From assembly GCA_003148945.1 (NCBI GenBank), contig QGGY01000006.1, positions 1 to 64,000 on the forward strand: a stretch of 64,000 bases of DNA, written 5' to 3'. Shown here one piece after another: positions 15,843 to 25,199 of the stretch. Source of the DNA: Murimonas intestini (GTDB taxonomy: Bacteria > Bacillota > Clostridia > Lachnospirales > Lachnospiraceae). Numbering within the stretch: the stretch's first letter is position 1; every line of letters begins with the position of its first letter. A program made the position numbers and the translations under genes. The notes under the pieces were generated by a model that saw only the letters and a program-made list of their open reading frames with translations, was not told the DNA's origin and searched no databases.

Positions 15843-17801
15843 TTACATTTTTTCTATGATAGCGCCCTGCCTGTATGCTTCCAGCAGATGCTCCAGCTCC
15901 TGGATGCGCTCTGAGAGCTCCTGTCCGATGTCTGTATCCGCAACCAGCCTTCTCTGGCGCACAGTCTCCACTATCATACTTTCTGAATGGATGTCACTCT
16001 CATTTGCAATGGCATCTTCCACAGACACAAACGGATCATGGGCGACAAGACGGAGCCCATATGAATTATATACGAGAGTGTAGCCGGCTATTCCTGTTAC
16101 TTTCTGATATGCCTTAGAAAATCCGCCGTCAATGATAAACAGCTTCCCGTTACATTTCACCGGAGTCTCTCCTTTAGACAGCTGTACCGGCATATGCCCG
16201 TTGATAATATGGGAATTTTCAGTATCCAGCCCGAATTCCTCCAGTATCTTATTTACTGTCTCCACCTTCTCGATATATGTGTAATAGGGATTCTTTTCCT
16301 CGTGGTGAGTCCTGGAATCAGCTACCAGATATCTTTCAAACGTAGTCATCTTATCTTTTCCGAATACAGGAGAATTGCCGTTGCTCCATATGTACCAGAG
16401 GATATCCTGTCCCTTGGACTTCTCCTCTTTATCAACAGCATAATACCCCTTCCTGGCATATACCTCAAGTATATCATACAGCGCTTTACCGCTGTATTTC
16501 TTCCCAAACACTTCTACCTCCCGGAAACTGCCGTCCTCGTTCAGCGGGACACAGCCATGGTAGAGGAGATTTGAATTGTATACTTTGTACATACTGCCGT
16601 GGGAATAGAGAAAACGTATATGCTTCTGCAGCTTCTCGCATTTCATGAAGGCCGTCTGCAGCCTTTCCATGATCTCCCGCTCTTCATCAGAGAGTTCATA
16701 AGGATGCTCCGGATCAATAGTCGGGAAATCTGTATCCTTCAGTTCATATGTCTCGCCTTCTATGACCACAGTCCCCGCAGACAGATCCATCTTATCAAGC
16801 AGCAGCCTGCTCTCCATGGCAAATTCCGGGCGGCGCATGATGAGCTGGCCCTCCAGTTTGAACTGGATGACAGCGATAGCCTTCTGCATCCTGCAGTCCC
16901 ATTCCAGATCCTTCGTGTTATACTCGTCAGCATTATAATTGATATTAAAGCAGCTGCATTTGTCATTCCCGTAGACATTCATGGCAAAGTTGGCCAGAGG
17001 GATCAGATTGATTCCATAGCCTTCCTCCAGCATATCCAGATTTCCGTATCTGGCGGTGATCCTGATAACATTCGCTATGCTGGCCATGTGCCCTGACGCT
17101 GCTCCCATCCACACCACATCATGATTTCCCCACTGGATATCCACAGAATGATGATTAATAAGAGTATCCATAATGATATGAGGCCCAGGCCCCCTGTCAA
17201 AAATATCACCCACTATATGTATATGGTCCACCACAAGACGCTGGATCAGATTGCTCATGGCTATTATAAAATCAGAAGCACTGCCGATCCTTATAATGGT
17301 ACTGAGGATAGAATTATAATATGCCTCTTTATCCTGTATCTCTTCTTTTTCCGTGATCAGCTCTTCGATGACATAGGCGAAATCCTTGGGCAGGGCCTTG
17401 CGCACCTTGGACCTGGTATACTTTGACGCCACCCTCTTGCATATCTGCACCAGACGGTGCAGTGTGATAGTATACCAGTCCTCCAGATTCTCTTCTGTTT
17501 TCTCCACCAGGTCCAGTTTCAGTTTGGGATAATAAATTAAAGTAGCCAGGCTCTTTTTGTCCCGGCTACTGATAGTATTCCCAAATTCTTCATCAATTTT
17601 CCTGCGCACGGATCCTGAGCCGTTCTTCAGCACATGAAGGAACTGCTCATATTCACCGTGTATATCTGTCAGGAAGTGTTCTGTACCTTTCGGCAGATTC
17701 AAGATAGACTGGAGGTTAATTATTTCTGTTGAAGCGCTGGCTATATTCGGATACTGCATGGCCAGGCTCTTTAAATACTTAAGTTCATAATCATATTTCA
17801 C
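15843..17801 (-). CDS. fbp: Fructose-1,6-bisphosphatase, class III
   Basis: 652 aa, the length of the Firmicutes-specific class III enzyme. The metallophosphoesterase core is readable: LTDIHGEYEQF, GDIFDRGPGPH, WGNHDVVWMG, and INGHMPV plus IDGGFSKAYQ towards the C-terminus. It hydrolyses fructose-1,6-bisphosphate for gluconeogenesis. Translation begins at GTG 17801 with GGGGG 8 bases before it. A weak promoter-like pair on the minus strand (TTCACC 17848-17843, TATAAA 17826-17821, 16-base spacer) lies in the 60-base gap after dapB, so it may have its own start. Confidence 0.93.
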   Translation of the reverse strand: MKYDYELKYLKSLAMQYPNIASASTEIINLQSILNLPKGTEHFLTDIHGEYEQFLHVLKNGSGSVRRKIDEEFGNTISSRDKKSLATLIYYPKLKLDLVEKTEENLEDWYTITLHRLVQICKRVASKYTRSKVRKALPKDFAYVIEELITEKEEIQDKEAYYNSILSTIIRIGSASDFIIAMSNLIQRLVVDHIHIVGDIFDRGPGPHIIMDTLINHHSVDIQWGNHDVVWMGAASGHMASIANVIRITARYGNLDMLEEGYGINLIPLANFAMNVYGNDKCSCFNINYNADEYNTKDLEWDCRMQKAIAVIQFKLEGQLIMRRPEFAMESRLLLDKMDLSAGTVVIEGETYELKDTDFPTIDPEHPYELSDEEREIMERLQTAFMKCEKLQKHIRFLYSHGSMYKVYNSNLLYHGCVPLNEDGSFREVEVFGKKYSGKALYDILEVYARKGYYAVDKEEKSKGQDILWYIWSNGNSPVFGKDKMTTFERYLVADSRTHHEEKNPYYTYIEKVETVNKILEEFGLDTENSHIINGHMPVQLSKGETPVKCNGKLFIIDGGFSKAYQKVTGIAGYTLVYNSYGLRLVAHDPFVSVEDAIANESDIHSESMIVETVRQRRLVADTDIGQELSERIQELEHLLEAYRQGAIIEKM

Positions 17802-17861
17802 AAAAATATCCCCCTTACTTTTTATAGATCGGGATAGTATCGGGTGAACTGCAGCTATATA

Positions 17862-18626
17862 TCAGCACTGTGAAGCAATCACATCACTCATATTATAGAA
17901 CCCGGCGGGCTTGCCTGCCAAAAACTTTGCGGCCTGGACAGCTCCATTCCCGAATATAGCCTTCGAATATGCTGTATGCTTAAATTCAATCACCTCATCC
18001 ACCCCGGCAAAGATGACCTCGTGTTCACCTACGATGTTGCCTCCGCGCACAGCCGAGATTCCTATCTCCCTGGGATCTCTTTCCTGCCGTACCTGGCTGC
18101 GGTCGTATGTATATGTATATTCATTGCCAAGAGCCTCGTTTAAGCTGTCCGCCATGACAAGAGCCGTTCCGCTTGGAGCATCTACTTTGTGCTTATGGTG
18201 CTTCTCCACGATCTCCATATCAAATCCCGCCGGCGCCAGCACTTTCGCTGCGTCCTGAAGAAGCTTCAGAAGTACATTCACCCCCAGGGACATATTGGCT
18301 GAACGGAGCACCGGGATCTTGCCGCTCAGTTCTCCTATCCTGGCTGTCTGTTCTGCTGACAGGCCTGTTGTACAGACTACTGCCGGGATCTTTTTCTCCT
18401 CACAGTAATCCAGAAGAGTGTCTACTGCCTTTGCTGATGAAAAGTCAATTATAACATCAGCCTCTACATCACACTTTGTAATATCTGTAAATACAGGATA
18501 TCCATTATCCCTGCAGTCAACAATATCTATGCCCGCAACAATCTCGGTCTCCCCGTCATCCCGCACGATCTGTGAGATGACCTGACCCATCTTGCCGTTG
18601 CAGCCATTCATTATTATTCTTATCAT
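17862..18626 (-). CDS. dapB: 4-hydroxy-tetrahydrodipicolinate reductase
   Basis: 254 aa. The N-terminal Rossmann motif GCNGKMGQ lies at residues 8-15 and the signature EKHHKHKVDAPSGTA (catalytic HH and K, about 146-160) is intact. It reduces the DapA product with NAD(P)H in the lysine/diaminopimelate pathway. ATG 18626 follows AAGGAAGG by 7 bases; the frame extends 8 codons upstream into dapA. It follows dapA by 16 bases and is under the lysine riboswitch. Confidence 0.93.
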   Translation of the reverse strand: MIRIIMNGCNGKMGQVISQIVRDDGETEIVAGIDIVDCRDNGYPVFTDITKCDVEADVIIDFSSAKAVDTLLDYCEEKKIPAVVCTTGLSAEQTARIGELSGKIPVLRSANMSLGVNVLLKLLQDAAKVLAPAGFDMEIVEKHHKHKVDAPSGTALVMADSLNEALGNEYTYTYDRSQVRQERDPREIGISAVRGGNIVGEHEVIFAGVDEVIEFKHTAYSKAIFGNGAVQAAKFLAGKPAGFYNMSDVIASQC

Positions 18627-18642
18627 ATCTGTACCTTCCTTT

Positions 18643-19533
18643 TTAAGCAAGTGTCAGTCCAAAATCCACCATCGCCTTTGCCAGCTTCCCGGCATTCTCT
18701 TCTTCCATCTCAGTAAGCGGCGCTCTCAGCGGCCCTACTTCTTTGCCCATCAGATTCATGGCCTTTTTAACTGGTATAGGATTTACCTCGCAGAACAGTG
18801 CATTCACAAGAGGAAGCGCTTTTAACTGAAGGTCGCAGCTCTCTTTGATCTTTCCTTCCAGAAACAGCTCTACTATGTCATGAGTCTGCTGAGGCGCAAT
18901 ATTGGACAGCACAGAGATAACTCCAACTCCGCCAAGTGACAGAAGGGGTACGATCTGGTCGTCATTTCCTGAGTACAGGTCGATGCTTCCCTCCGCCAGC
19001 TGCATCAGCTTTGCGATCTGTGAGATATTTCCTGACGCCTCTTTGATACCCACGATATTTTCTACATTTTTAGCCAGATATGCCGCTGTCTCAGGCTGTA
19101 TATTACATCCTGTACGGCTGGGTACATTATAGAGGATGATCGGCAGCGTAACTGCATTTGCAATACTGGTATAATGAGCGATCAGGCCTTTCTGGGTGGC
19201 TTTATTATAATATGGAGTCACCAGGAGCAGACCGTCCGCTCCCATCTTCTCTGCCTCTTTTGACAGATAGATTGCTGTCTCTGTGCAATTAGAGCCTGTA
19301 CCTGCGATGACAGGTATCCTCTTTGCCACTTTGTCAACTGTATACCTGATTGTTTCAAGATGTTCTTCATGTGTCAGTGTAGACGATTCTCCTGTAGTTC
19401 CGCAGATAATAATGGCATCTGTGGAGCCTGCAATCTGCTCTTCAAGAATCTCGCCTAACTTTTCAAAGTTCACTTCTCCGTTGTCCTTCATCGGTGTAAC
19501 AATTGCCACGCCAGCTCCTTTAAAAATTGCCAT
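18643..19533 (-). CDS. dapA: 4-hydroxy-tetrahydrodipicolinate synthase
   Basis: 296 aa TIM-barrel aldolase. Schiff-base lysine in GIKEASGN; catalytic tyrosine and YYNKATQ near 130; CGTTGESSTL near 43-52. It condenses pyruvate with aspartate semialdehyde, the committing step to diaminopimelate and lysine. ATG 19533 follows AAGGAGG; the longer frame to 19584 runs through the riboswitch terminator. First gene of dapA-dapB, with a lysine riboswitch and terminator in its leader. It competes with the carboxyspermidine dehydrogenase of this window for aspartate semialdehyde. Confidence 0.95.
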   Translation of the reverse strand: MAIFKGAGVAIVTPMKDNGEVNFEKLGEILEEQIAGSTDAIIICGTTGESSTLTHEEHLETIRYTVDKVAKRIPVIAGTGSNCTETAIYLSKEAEKMGADGLLLVTPYYNKATQKGLIAHYTSIANAVTLPIILYNVPSRTGCNIQPETAAYLAKNVENIVGIKEASGNISQIAKLMQLAEGSIDLYSGNDDQIVPLLSLGGVGVISVLSNIAPQQTHDIVELFLEGKIKESCDLQLKALPLVNALFCEVNPIPVKKAMNLMGKEVGPLRAPLTEMEEENAGKLAKAMVDFGLTLA

Positions 19534-19548
19534 AGCTTTTTCCTCCTT

Positions 19549-19582
19549 AAAAATAGGGGTCAGACTAAATGAGTCTGCCCCC
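19549..19582 (-). terminator. Riboswitch-controlled terminator before dapA
   Basis: On the minus strand, GGGG(G)CAGACT pairs with AGTCTGACCCC around a short loop (one bulge or mismatch) and is followed by TATTTTT. It lies between the lysine aptamer and the dapA ribosome binding site, as expected for transcription attenuation. Confidence 0.85.
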
Positions 19583-19602
19583 AAAGATTCTCTTTTACAA
19601 TA

Positions 19603-19776
19603 CTCTTCAGATAGCGCCCCACCGAATCTCCGGTGACAGTCATACGGCTCTTAACCTTATGCCCAAGGCCAGAACTTTCAGGTGTTCTTTCCTTTCGGCG
19701 CTCTCCCCTTTCTGACGGCCATCAGCTGTGCCTGAACACATCCAGCCGCATACTCATAAATTGCGCAACCTCTACT
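19603..19776 (-). promoter_or_regulatory. Lysine riboswitch (L box)
   Basis: Conserved lysine-aptamer blocks are read on the minus strand: TAGTAGAGGTTGCGC at the 5' end (about 19777-19763), then ATGAGTA, AGAGCGCCGAAAGG, CTTGGGCATAAGG and finally GGTGGGGCGCTATCTGAAGAG closing the P1 region. Together with the downstream terminator it switches off dapA when lysine is abundant. The upstream promoter has near-consensus hexamers. Confidence 0.93.
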
Positions 19777-19803
19777 AAAAGACTATTTAATTTACATACC
19801 ATA

Positions 19804-19832
19804 ACTATAGCATTATTGAAATTACTTGTCAA
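19804..19832 (-). promoter_or_regulatory. Promoter of the dapA riboswitch transcript
   Basis: On the minus strand, TTGACA (19832-19827) and TATAGT (19809-19804) have a 17-base spacer. The predicted start lies about 20 bases before the lysine aptamer. Confidence 0.85.
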
Positions 19833-19848
19833 CGTATGTTTACTCTAT

Positions 19849-19989
19849 TTACTGTTCACTCCGTGACCAGTAACACGCTCCGCGATGCACAGAAACGGCA
19901 AAGAACGCCGTTCCGCGCTGCAAAACTCGGGATTTTCGTGCAAAATACGCACGAAAACACCTCGCGGGATGGTGGCGTGTGAACAGTAA
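19849..19989. repeat. Palindromic intergenic element with 11-bp terminal inverted repeats
   Basis: 141 bp bounded by TTACTGTTCAC (19849-19859) and its exact complement GTGAACAGTAA (19979-19989). Inside are two perfect hairpins: AACGGC/GCCGTT near 19894-19912 and a 9-bp TTTTCGTGC/GCACGAAAA stem near 19933-19957. It has no coding capacity. Higher GC than the flanks and the nested palindromes suggest a REP- or MITE-like element. It fills the gap between the corrinoid adenosyltransferase stop codon and the dapA promoter, and could also act as a terminator for the former. Confidence 0.65.
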
Positions 19990-19995
19990 CTTATT

Positions 19996-20496
19996 CTATT
20001 CTTCCACGCTTTTATACACAGTTGAAAGCTTTGTGACTACATCCACATAATCCCAAAGCTCACGTCCGTCATCAATACCTGTCAGGATAAGCTCCATATC
20101 CCGGTTCCTTGCCATCAGCAGGTTCTTAAGTTCATCCGGAGTGGCAATATCATACTGCAGAAGACCAAGCACCTCATCCAGGATGAGCACATCGCACTCT
20201 TCTGTCACCATGACCTTTTTAGCAAAATTAAGCCCGTTTCTGATATTCTGGACCTCTTCTTTTCTGAGTTCCTCCGGAAGCTCCTCAAAGGGTATCTCCG
20301 ACTTTTCAAAGCGGAATAATTTTATTTCTGGTTCGAGCCTTTGTATAAAATTAATATCTTCTGTATAACTTCCTTTTAAAAACTGAATGATAATTACGGA
20401 TTGTCCCTGACTGGCTGCACGAATTCCCTGGCCCAGCGCTGCAGTTGTCTTTCCTTTTCCTTCACCGCAAAATATATGTACGGGTTTCTTATCCAT
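19996..20496 (-). CDS. Corrinoid (cob(I)alamin) adenosyltransferase, CobA/CobO type
   Basis: 166 aa. P-loop GEGKGKTTAALGQG at residues 11-24 and a Walker B-like DVLILDEVLGLL near 101-112 are characteristic of the CobA/CobO/BtuR family, which adenosylates cob(I)alamin using ATP. It is shorter than the roughly 195-aa E. coli enzyme because the N-terminal extension is absent, as is common in clostridia. GAGAGGTG precedes ATG 20496. No other cobalamin genes are adjacent. It may be co-transcribed with the OB-fold gene 100 bases upstream. Confidence 0.87.
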   Translation of the reverse strand: MDKKPVHIFCGEGKGKTTAALGQGIRAASQGQSVIIIQFLKGSYTEDINFIQRLEPEIKLFRFEKSEIPFEELPEELRKEEVQNIRNGLNFAKKVMVTEECDVLILDEVLGLLQYDIATPDELKNLLMARNRDMELILTGIDDGRELWDYVDVVTKLSTVYKSVEE

Positions 20497-20595
20497 AATG
20501 CACCTCTCTATTAATCAGAAAACTTATCTATCAGTTTATACATATTACTACAAACGCCCGAACATTGCAATAGTTAGTTACATTTACAGCTGCCA

Positions 20596-21222
20596 TCACT
20601 GCTCATATTCCAGCTTGCTCACTGAAACCTCATAAGCTATACGCTTCTCAGTATCATCTCCCTCCAGCTTTTTCACATACTCCCTGCTCTGTATGCGGCC
20701 CCATACCTGGACATGGCCTCCCACCTCGAAGCCTGATGTAAATCTGGCATTTCTTCCCCAGCATATGCATGGTATATAATCAGATTTGCCGTAGGGCCTG
20801 TTAACTGCAACCAGCATATCCGCTATCTCCCTGCCAAGAGGTGTCTTGCGGTAGACAGGCATCTTACATATGTAACCGTCAAGATAGATTTGATTGCTCT
20901 TCATTTTGTCAGTCTCTTCTTCCACGAAGCTGACCTCCCTGGCAAATACGGACAGCACCAGCCTGTTCTTCTTTTCCTCATGTCTGTTATAGGAGCGGAA
21001 CTGCCCCTGGATCTGTATGTACTCTCCCTGATAATCCTGTGTCACATCAATCAAGCGTTCTGAAATCATAACCGGGATCCTGTCTGCAGAATCGCTGAGC
21101 CTTTTGACCAGCACATCCATCATGTAGAAACCCTCTCCAAAGACCTCGTGACTGAACGTGAAGCCTGAAATAATTTCTCCCATTATTGATACCTGATTGT
21201 TTTCGATAATCTTATCCGCCAT
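20596..21222 (-). CDS. Single-stranded DNA-binding-like protein with two OB folds
   Basis: About 208 aa. Two SSB-like OB folds can be read in tandem: residues about 8-90 and about 98-205, the second with the SSB-like DMLVAVNRPYGKSDYIPCICWGRNA segment (IPC.CWG). The protein lacks the acidic C-terminal tip DDDIPF of true SSB. It may be a replication or repair accessory factor like PriB or clostridial SSB paralogues; no partner gene is adjacent. The frame remains open to 21294; I prefer ATG 21222, where conserved-looking sequence begins and GGGAG lies about 11 bases upstream. It is divergent from typA. Confidence 0.72.
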   Translation of the reverse strand: MADKIIENNQVSIMGEIISGFTFSHEVFGEGFYMMDVLVKRLSDSADRIPVMISERLIDVTQDYQGEYIQIQGQFRSYNRHEEKKNRLVLSVFAREVSFVEEETDKMKSNQIYLDGYICKMPVYRKTPLGREIADMLVAVNRPYGKSDYIPCICWGRNARFTSGFEVGGHVQVWGRIQSREYVKKLEGDDTEKRIAYEVSVSKLEYEQ

Positions 21223-21361
21223 GAATAAATGTTCTCCCTTCTTCTTAACGAAGCACTCTTTTCGTATTTTGTATATAAATATATCTATGCGCATGTCCCG
21301 AACCTTAGAACCAAAAATTTAATTTATTTTTAGATTTTTTTTGAATATCGCCAAGAACCCC

Positions 21362-21389
21362 TTGTAATCTTTAAAATTTATGGTAAACT
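21362..21389 (+). promoter_or_regulatory. typA promoter
   Basis: TTGTAA (21362-21367) and TAAACT (21384-21389) with a 16-base spacer and a TATGG just before the -10 (TG one base short of a perfect extended -10). It leaves a leader of about 75 bases containing the short hairpin CCCCG...CGGGA (about 21402-21421). Confidence 0.6.
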
Positions 21390-21472
21390 GTAGAAGTTAA
21401 TTCCCCGAAAATACGCGGGAAAGACCGTAAAACCTGTATTTTAGCAAAGGAAGAAAGAAGGAAATTTATTTT

Positions 21473-23293
21473 ATGAAAAGACAAGATATCCGTAACATTG
21501 CCATCATCGCCCATGTTGACCACGGTAAGACAACACTCGTGGATGAACTGTTAAAACAGAGCGGTGTATTCCGTGCAAATCAGGAAGTGGCAGAACGTGT
21601 TATGGACTCCAACGACATCGAGCGTGAGCGAGGTATCACGATCCTGTCGAAGAATACAGCTGTTACCTATAAAGATACTAAAATCAATATCATCGATACA
21701 CCTGGTCATGCTGACTTCGGCGGCGAGGTGGAACGTGTACTGAAAATGGTAAACGGTGTCGTACTGGTAGTGGATGCATTTGAAGGCGCTATGCCCCAGA
21801 CTAAATTCGTACTCAGAAAGGCTCTTGAGCTGGATCTGCCTGTCATAGTCTGTATCAACAAGATCGACCGTCCTGAAGCCCGCCCTGATGAAGTGATCGA
21901 TGAGATCTTAGAGCTCTTCATGGATCTGGACGCATCTGATGAGCAGCTGGACTGCCCGTTTGTCTATGCTTCTGCAAAAGCCGGATATGCAATGAAGGAT
22001 TTAAATGATGAACCTAAGGATATGGTTCCCCTCTTTGAGACGATCATGGACTACATCCCGGCTCCTGAGGGTGATCCTGAAGGTTCTACACAGATGCTCA
22101 TCAGCACTATCGACTATAATGAATATGTGGGAAGGATCGGTGTTGGTAAAGTAGACCGCGGAACCATCCGTGTTAACCAGGATGTGATGCTTGTCAACCA
22201 CCACGAGCCTGACAAACAAAAAAGAGTTAAAATAAGCAAGCTCTATGAGTTTGACGGATTAAATAAGATAGAAGTACAGGAGGCAACAATCGGATCCATC
22301 GTGGCAATCTCAGGAATCGCTGACCTCCATATCGGTGATACCCTGTGTTCCCCCGAGGATGTGGATGCCATCCCGTTCCAGAAGATCTCTGAACCGACTA
22401 TCGCTATGCATTTCATTGTTAACGACAGCCCGCTGGCCGGCAAAGAAGGAAAATACGTGACAAGCCGCCATCTGCGTGACCGCCTCTTCAGAGAGCTGAA
22501 CACGGATGTCAGCCTCAGGGTTGAAGAAACAGACACAACAGAATCATTTAAAGTTTCAGGCCGCGGTGAACTCCATCTCTCTGTCCTCATAGAGAATATG
22601 CGCCGTGAAGGTTACGAATTTGCAGTGAGCAAGGCAGAGGTCCTCTACAAGCATGACGAGCGCGGCCATCTGCTTGAGCCTATGGAAGTGGTGTACATCG
22701 ACGTCCCTGAAGAATTTTCAGGTAATGTCATCCAGAAGCTGAGCCTCAGAAAGGGCGAACTGCAGGGCATGAGCATCGCAGGCGGCGGCTACACAAGGCT
22801 GGAGTTCTCCATCCCCTCACGCGGGCTCATCGGTTACAGAGGAGAGTTTTTAACTGATACAAAGGGAAATGGTATCATGAATGCCACTTATGACGGATAT
22901 GGCCCGTACAAGGGAGACATCCAGTACCGCAAGCAGGGCTCCCTGATTGCATTTGAGAGTGGAGAAGCTGTTGCATACGGCCTGTTCAATGCACAGGACA
23001 GAGGAACCCTCTTCATTTCACCAGGTGAAAAGGTATATGCAGGTATGGTCATTGGCCAGAGCGGAAAGCCTGAAGATATCGAATTAAATGTATGTAAGAT
23101 GAAGCACCTGACAAACACACGTGCATCAGGCTCTGATGACGCCCTGAAGCTGAGTCCTCCAAGGATCTTAAGCCTGGAGCAGGCGCTTGAATTTATCGAT
23201 ACAGATGAGCTTCTGGAGATCACTCCTGAAAGCCTGCGTATCCGCAAGAAAATCCTGGATCCCACACTGCGTAAGCGGGCAGCCAGAAAATAG
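21473..23293 (+). CDS. typA: Ribosome-associated GTPase TypA/BipA
   Basis: 606 aa, full length. GTPase motifs: [10 protein letters not shown] (13-22), [10 protein letters not shown] switch region, DTPGHADF (about 75-82), NKIDRPEAR (about 127-135), then EF-G-like domains and the BipA-specific C-terminus. It binds the ribosome and helps 50S assembly and growth under stress or cold. GGAAGAAAGAAGG precedes the ATG. It is monocistronic: its own promoter upstream and a strong bidirectional hairpin after the stop codon. Confidence 0.96.
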   Translation: MKRQDIRNIAIIAHVDHGKTTLVDELLKQSGVFRANQEVAERVMDSNDIERERGITILSKNTAVTYKDTKINIIDTPGHADFGGEVERVLKMVNGVVLVVDAFEGAMPQTKFVLRKALELDLPVIVCINKIDRPEARPDEVIDEILELFMDLDASDEQLDCPFVYASAKAGYAMKDLNDEPKDMVPLFETIMDYIPAPEGDPEGSTQMLISTIDYNEYVGRIGVGKVDRGTIRVNQDVMLVNHHEPDKQKRVKISKLYEFDGLNKIEVQEATIGSIVAISGIADLHIGDTLCSPEDVDAIPFQKISEPTIAMHFIVNDSPLAGKEGKYVTSRHLRDRLFRELNTDVSLRVEETDTTESFKVSGRGELHLSVLIENMRREGYEFAVSKAEVLYKHDERGHLLEPMEVVYIDVPEEFSGNVIQKLSLRKGELQGMSIAGGGYTRLEFSIPSRGLIGYRGEFLTDTKGNGIMNATYDGYGPYKGDIQYRKQGSLIAFESGEAVAYGLFNAQDRGTLFISPGEKVYAGMVIGQSGKPEDIELNVCKMKHLTNTRASGSDDALKLSPPRILSLEQALEFIDTDELLEITPESLRIRKKILDPTLRKRAARK

Positions 23294-23316
23294 CAGGATG
23301 CCTCACAGGAATATAT

Positions 23317-23369
23317 AAAAATACCAGACAGAAAAGCGGCGGCGCCGTAAATCCTGTCTGGTATTTTTT
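23317..23369. terminator. Bidirectional terminator between typA and the DUF885 gene
   Basis: A 15-bp perfect stem: AAAAATACCAGACAG (23317-23331) with CTGTCTGGTATTTTT (23354-23368). The loop contains a further GGCGGCGCC-type palindrome. T-runs end the stem on both strands, so it serves both convergent genes. Confidence 0.9.
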
Positions 23370-25191
23370 ATCTGTCTGAGCAGGCTTTCTGCTCAGAGAC
23401 CCATTTTTTGAAATCTTCTCTGATGACCGTAAACGGAGCATTCCCCTCATCAAGCATAAATGTATGGAAATCTCTGAGGCTGAACTTCTTTCCAAGTGTC
23501 TCTTCCGCCTCATCCCGCATATCCGTGATTTCCAGGTAGCCCAGGTAATAAGGCAGCATTCCTGCCGGGTTGTTTATAACATAGTCATAGTAATATTCTG
23601 CTAAAAAGGCGCTGTTCTCCTCATCAAACAGCTCATGGAGCTTGTTATATACCTCTTCCCTGCTCCAGCCCTCATAATTTATGCCTACATCCAGCATGGC
23701 GGCTATCCCAAGCCCCTGAAGGCTTATCAGCTTCCTGAGCCTGGCAGCCTCCCCGGACAGACCCGCATAGGAAAGGGAGTATATTTCTGCATAAGTTCCC
23801 CATCCTTCAGCATAGCCGTTATTCTCCAGCATCCGCCGTATTGGCCCGTATCCTTTTCCATTATTATTCAAATTATTATAATTTGTCTGATACATATGCC
23901 CCGGCACTCCTTCATGGGATACGGTAGTCCAAAAGTCTTCCTGAATATATGCATTGTTCACATAAATAATATTCCGCACGGGGATATCTAACTGAGGCAG
24001 CATATAAAAGGCAAGATTCATACTATCCTCCAGCTTTTCAGGCACCTCCCTGAACTCATAAACCAGTTCCCCTATATCAGGCCAGTCCTCTCTGCTCCTC
24101 TCCTGCATGAGTTTCAATATTTCATCAGGATCTAATGAATCAAATTCTTCACTGAGGAGTTTACCCGCCGTATCTGAATCAAAAGTATTTAATTCATCAG
24201 TAATGTTTTGTAAACTTTCATTTATAATTTCAGAAACTTCATCCATCTCATAGGATGTGGCCACTTTTGAATTCACCAGGTATTCATAGTACTCTTTCCC
24301 CTTCTCAAAGTAGCATATGCCTTCATCATTCTTCCCTGTGCCCCTGAGTTTCTCCAGGCCTTCAATCAGCTCCTCATAGGCCGGATAAAAATTCTCATCC
24401 ACTACTGTTTGCAGGCATTCCACATATTCCTGCTTCTCTTCCTCCGTTATGCATTCGATACTGTCAAGCTGGTCAGGGAAGCATGCAACTAAAATATTTT
24501 CTGCCTCCCTGTCTGCAAATGTCCTGCAGTCCTCAAGCACCATATCCAGGGCATCATCGCTCATAAACAGCCCTGCCTCTGAACGCCTCTGTTCATACTC
24601 GAGAACTGCCCTGAAATATTCATCAAGATCCGCTACAAGTTCCAGATAGTTCCTGGCATCCTCTCTTGACATAATAGTAAATACAGACAGCAAAACCGGC
24701 ATCTCACTGTGGACGCCCTGAACATAGGAAAGCGGCTCATAATAAAGGCCCAGATCTGCCGCAGCCTCTTCATTCTTGAAATATTCCCAGACTACTCTGT
24801 ATGTCCTCTGCTGCTCTTCATCCAGAAGGTCAAAATCAAATTCCGACAGTCTGTCTGTCACAGCCGTCACTTCCTCCTGCCATTCATCATCTCTGGCTCC
24901 TGCCTCTTTGAACAATGTTTTATCAAATGCATGCCTCTTCAGGTCGATCCCGTATTCAGAAGGATTCTCAAGCATCAGATGTAAACTATAGTAATCACCG
25001 TTTAACAAATCAATAAACAGCTCATCCATGTATTCATCAAAAGCCTGCTGCTCTTCTTCCGGTTCCCTGGCCGCTGTGACAGCAGAAGAGGCCGCAGCAG
25101 CCGGCTGCACACCGGCGAAGCTCATGCTTAAAACAAGCCCTCCAGTTAAAAGAAAACATCCCGCCCTTCTCCACAGACTTACTTTTTTCAT
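23368..25191 (-). CDS. Secreted DUF885-family protein (putative metallopeptidase)
   Basis: About 607 aa. N-terminal signal peptide: basic start MKKVSLWRR, hydrophobic core 12-26, probable cleavage after an AAA near 31-35. The C-terminal half carries the DUF885 signatures HEGVPGHMYQ (H426, E427, H432) and EGWGTYAE (462-469), which resemble a gluzincin zinc site (HExxxH and a downstream Glu), so peptidase activity is likely though untested for most members. Start set at ATG 25191; a GTG four codons earlier overlaps the previous stop. Last gene of the nucleoside/MTA salvage operon; a link between them is not obvious, unless it supplies amino acids alongside scavenged nucleosides. Confidence 0.8.
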   Translation of the reverse strand: MKKVSLWRRAGCFLLTGGLVLSMSFAGVQPAAAASSAVTAAREPEEEQQAFDEYMDELFIDLLNGDYYSLHLMLENPSEYGIDLKRHAFDKTLFKEAGARDDEWQEEVTAVTDRLSEFDFDLLDEEQQRTYRVVWEYFKNEEAAADLGLYYEPLSYVQGVHSEMPVLLSVFTIMSREDARNYLELVADLDEYFRAVLEYEQRRSEAGLFMSDDALDMVLEDCRTFADREAENILVACFPDQLDSIECITEEEKQEYVECLQTVVDENFYPAYEELIEGLEKLRGTGKNDEGICYFEKGKEYYEYLVNSKVATSYEMDEVSEIINESLQNITDELNTFDSDTAGKLLSEEFDSLDPDEILKLMQERSREDWPDIGELVYEFREVPEKLEDSMNLAFYMLPQLDIPVRNIIYVNNAYIQEDFWTTVSHEGVPGHMYQTNYNNLNNNGKGYGPIRRMLENNGYAEGWGTYAEIYSLSYAGLSGEAARLRKLISLQGLGIAAMLDVGINYEGWSREEVYNKLHELFDEENSAFLAEYYYDYVINNPAGMLPYYLGYLEITDMRDEAEETLGKKFSLRDFHTFMLDEGNAPFTVIREDFKKWVSEQKACSDR

Positions 25192-25199
25192 ATAACAGT

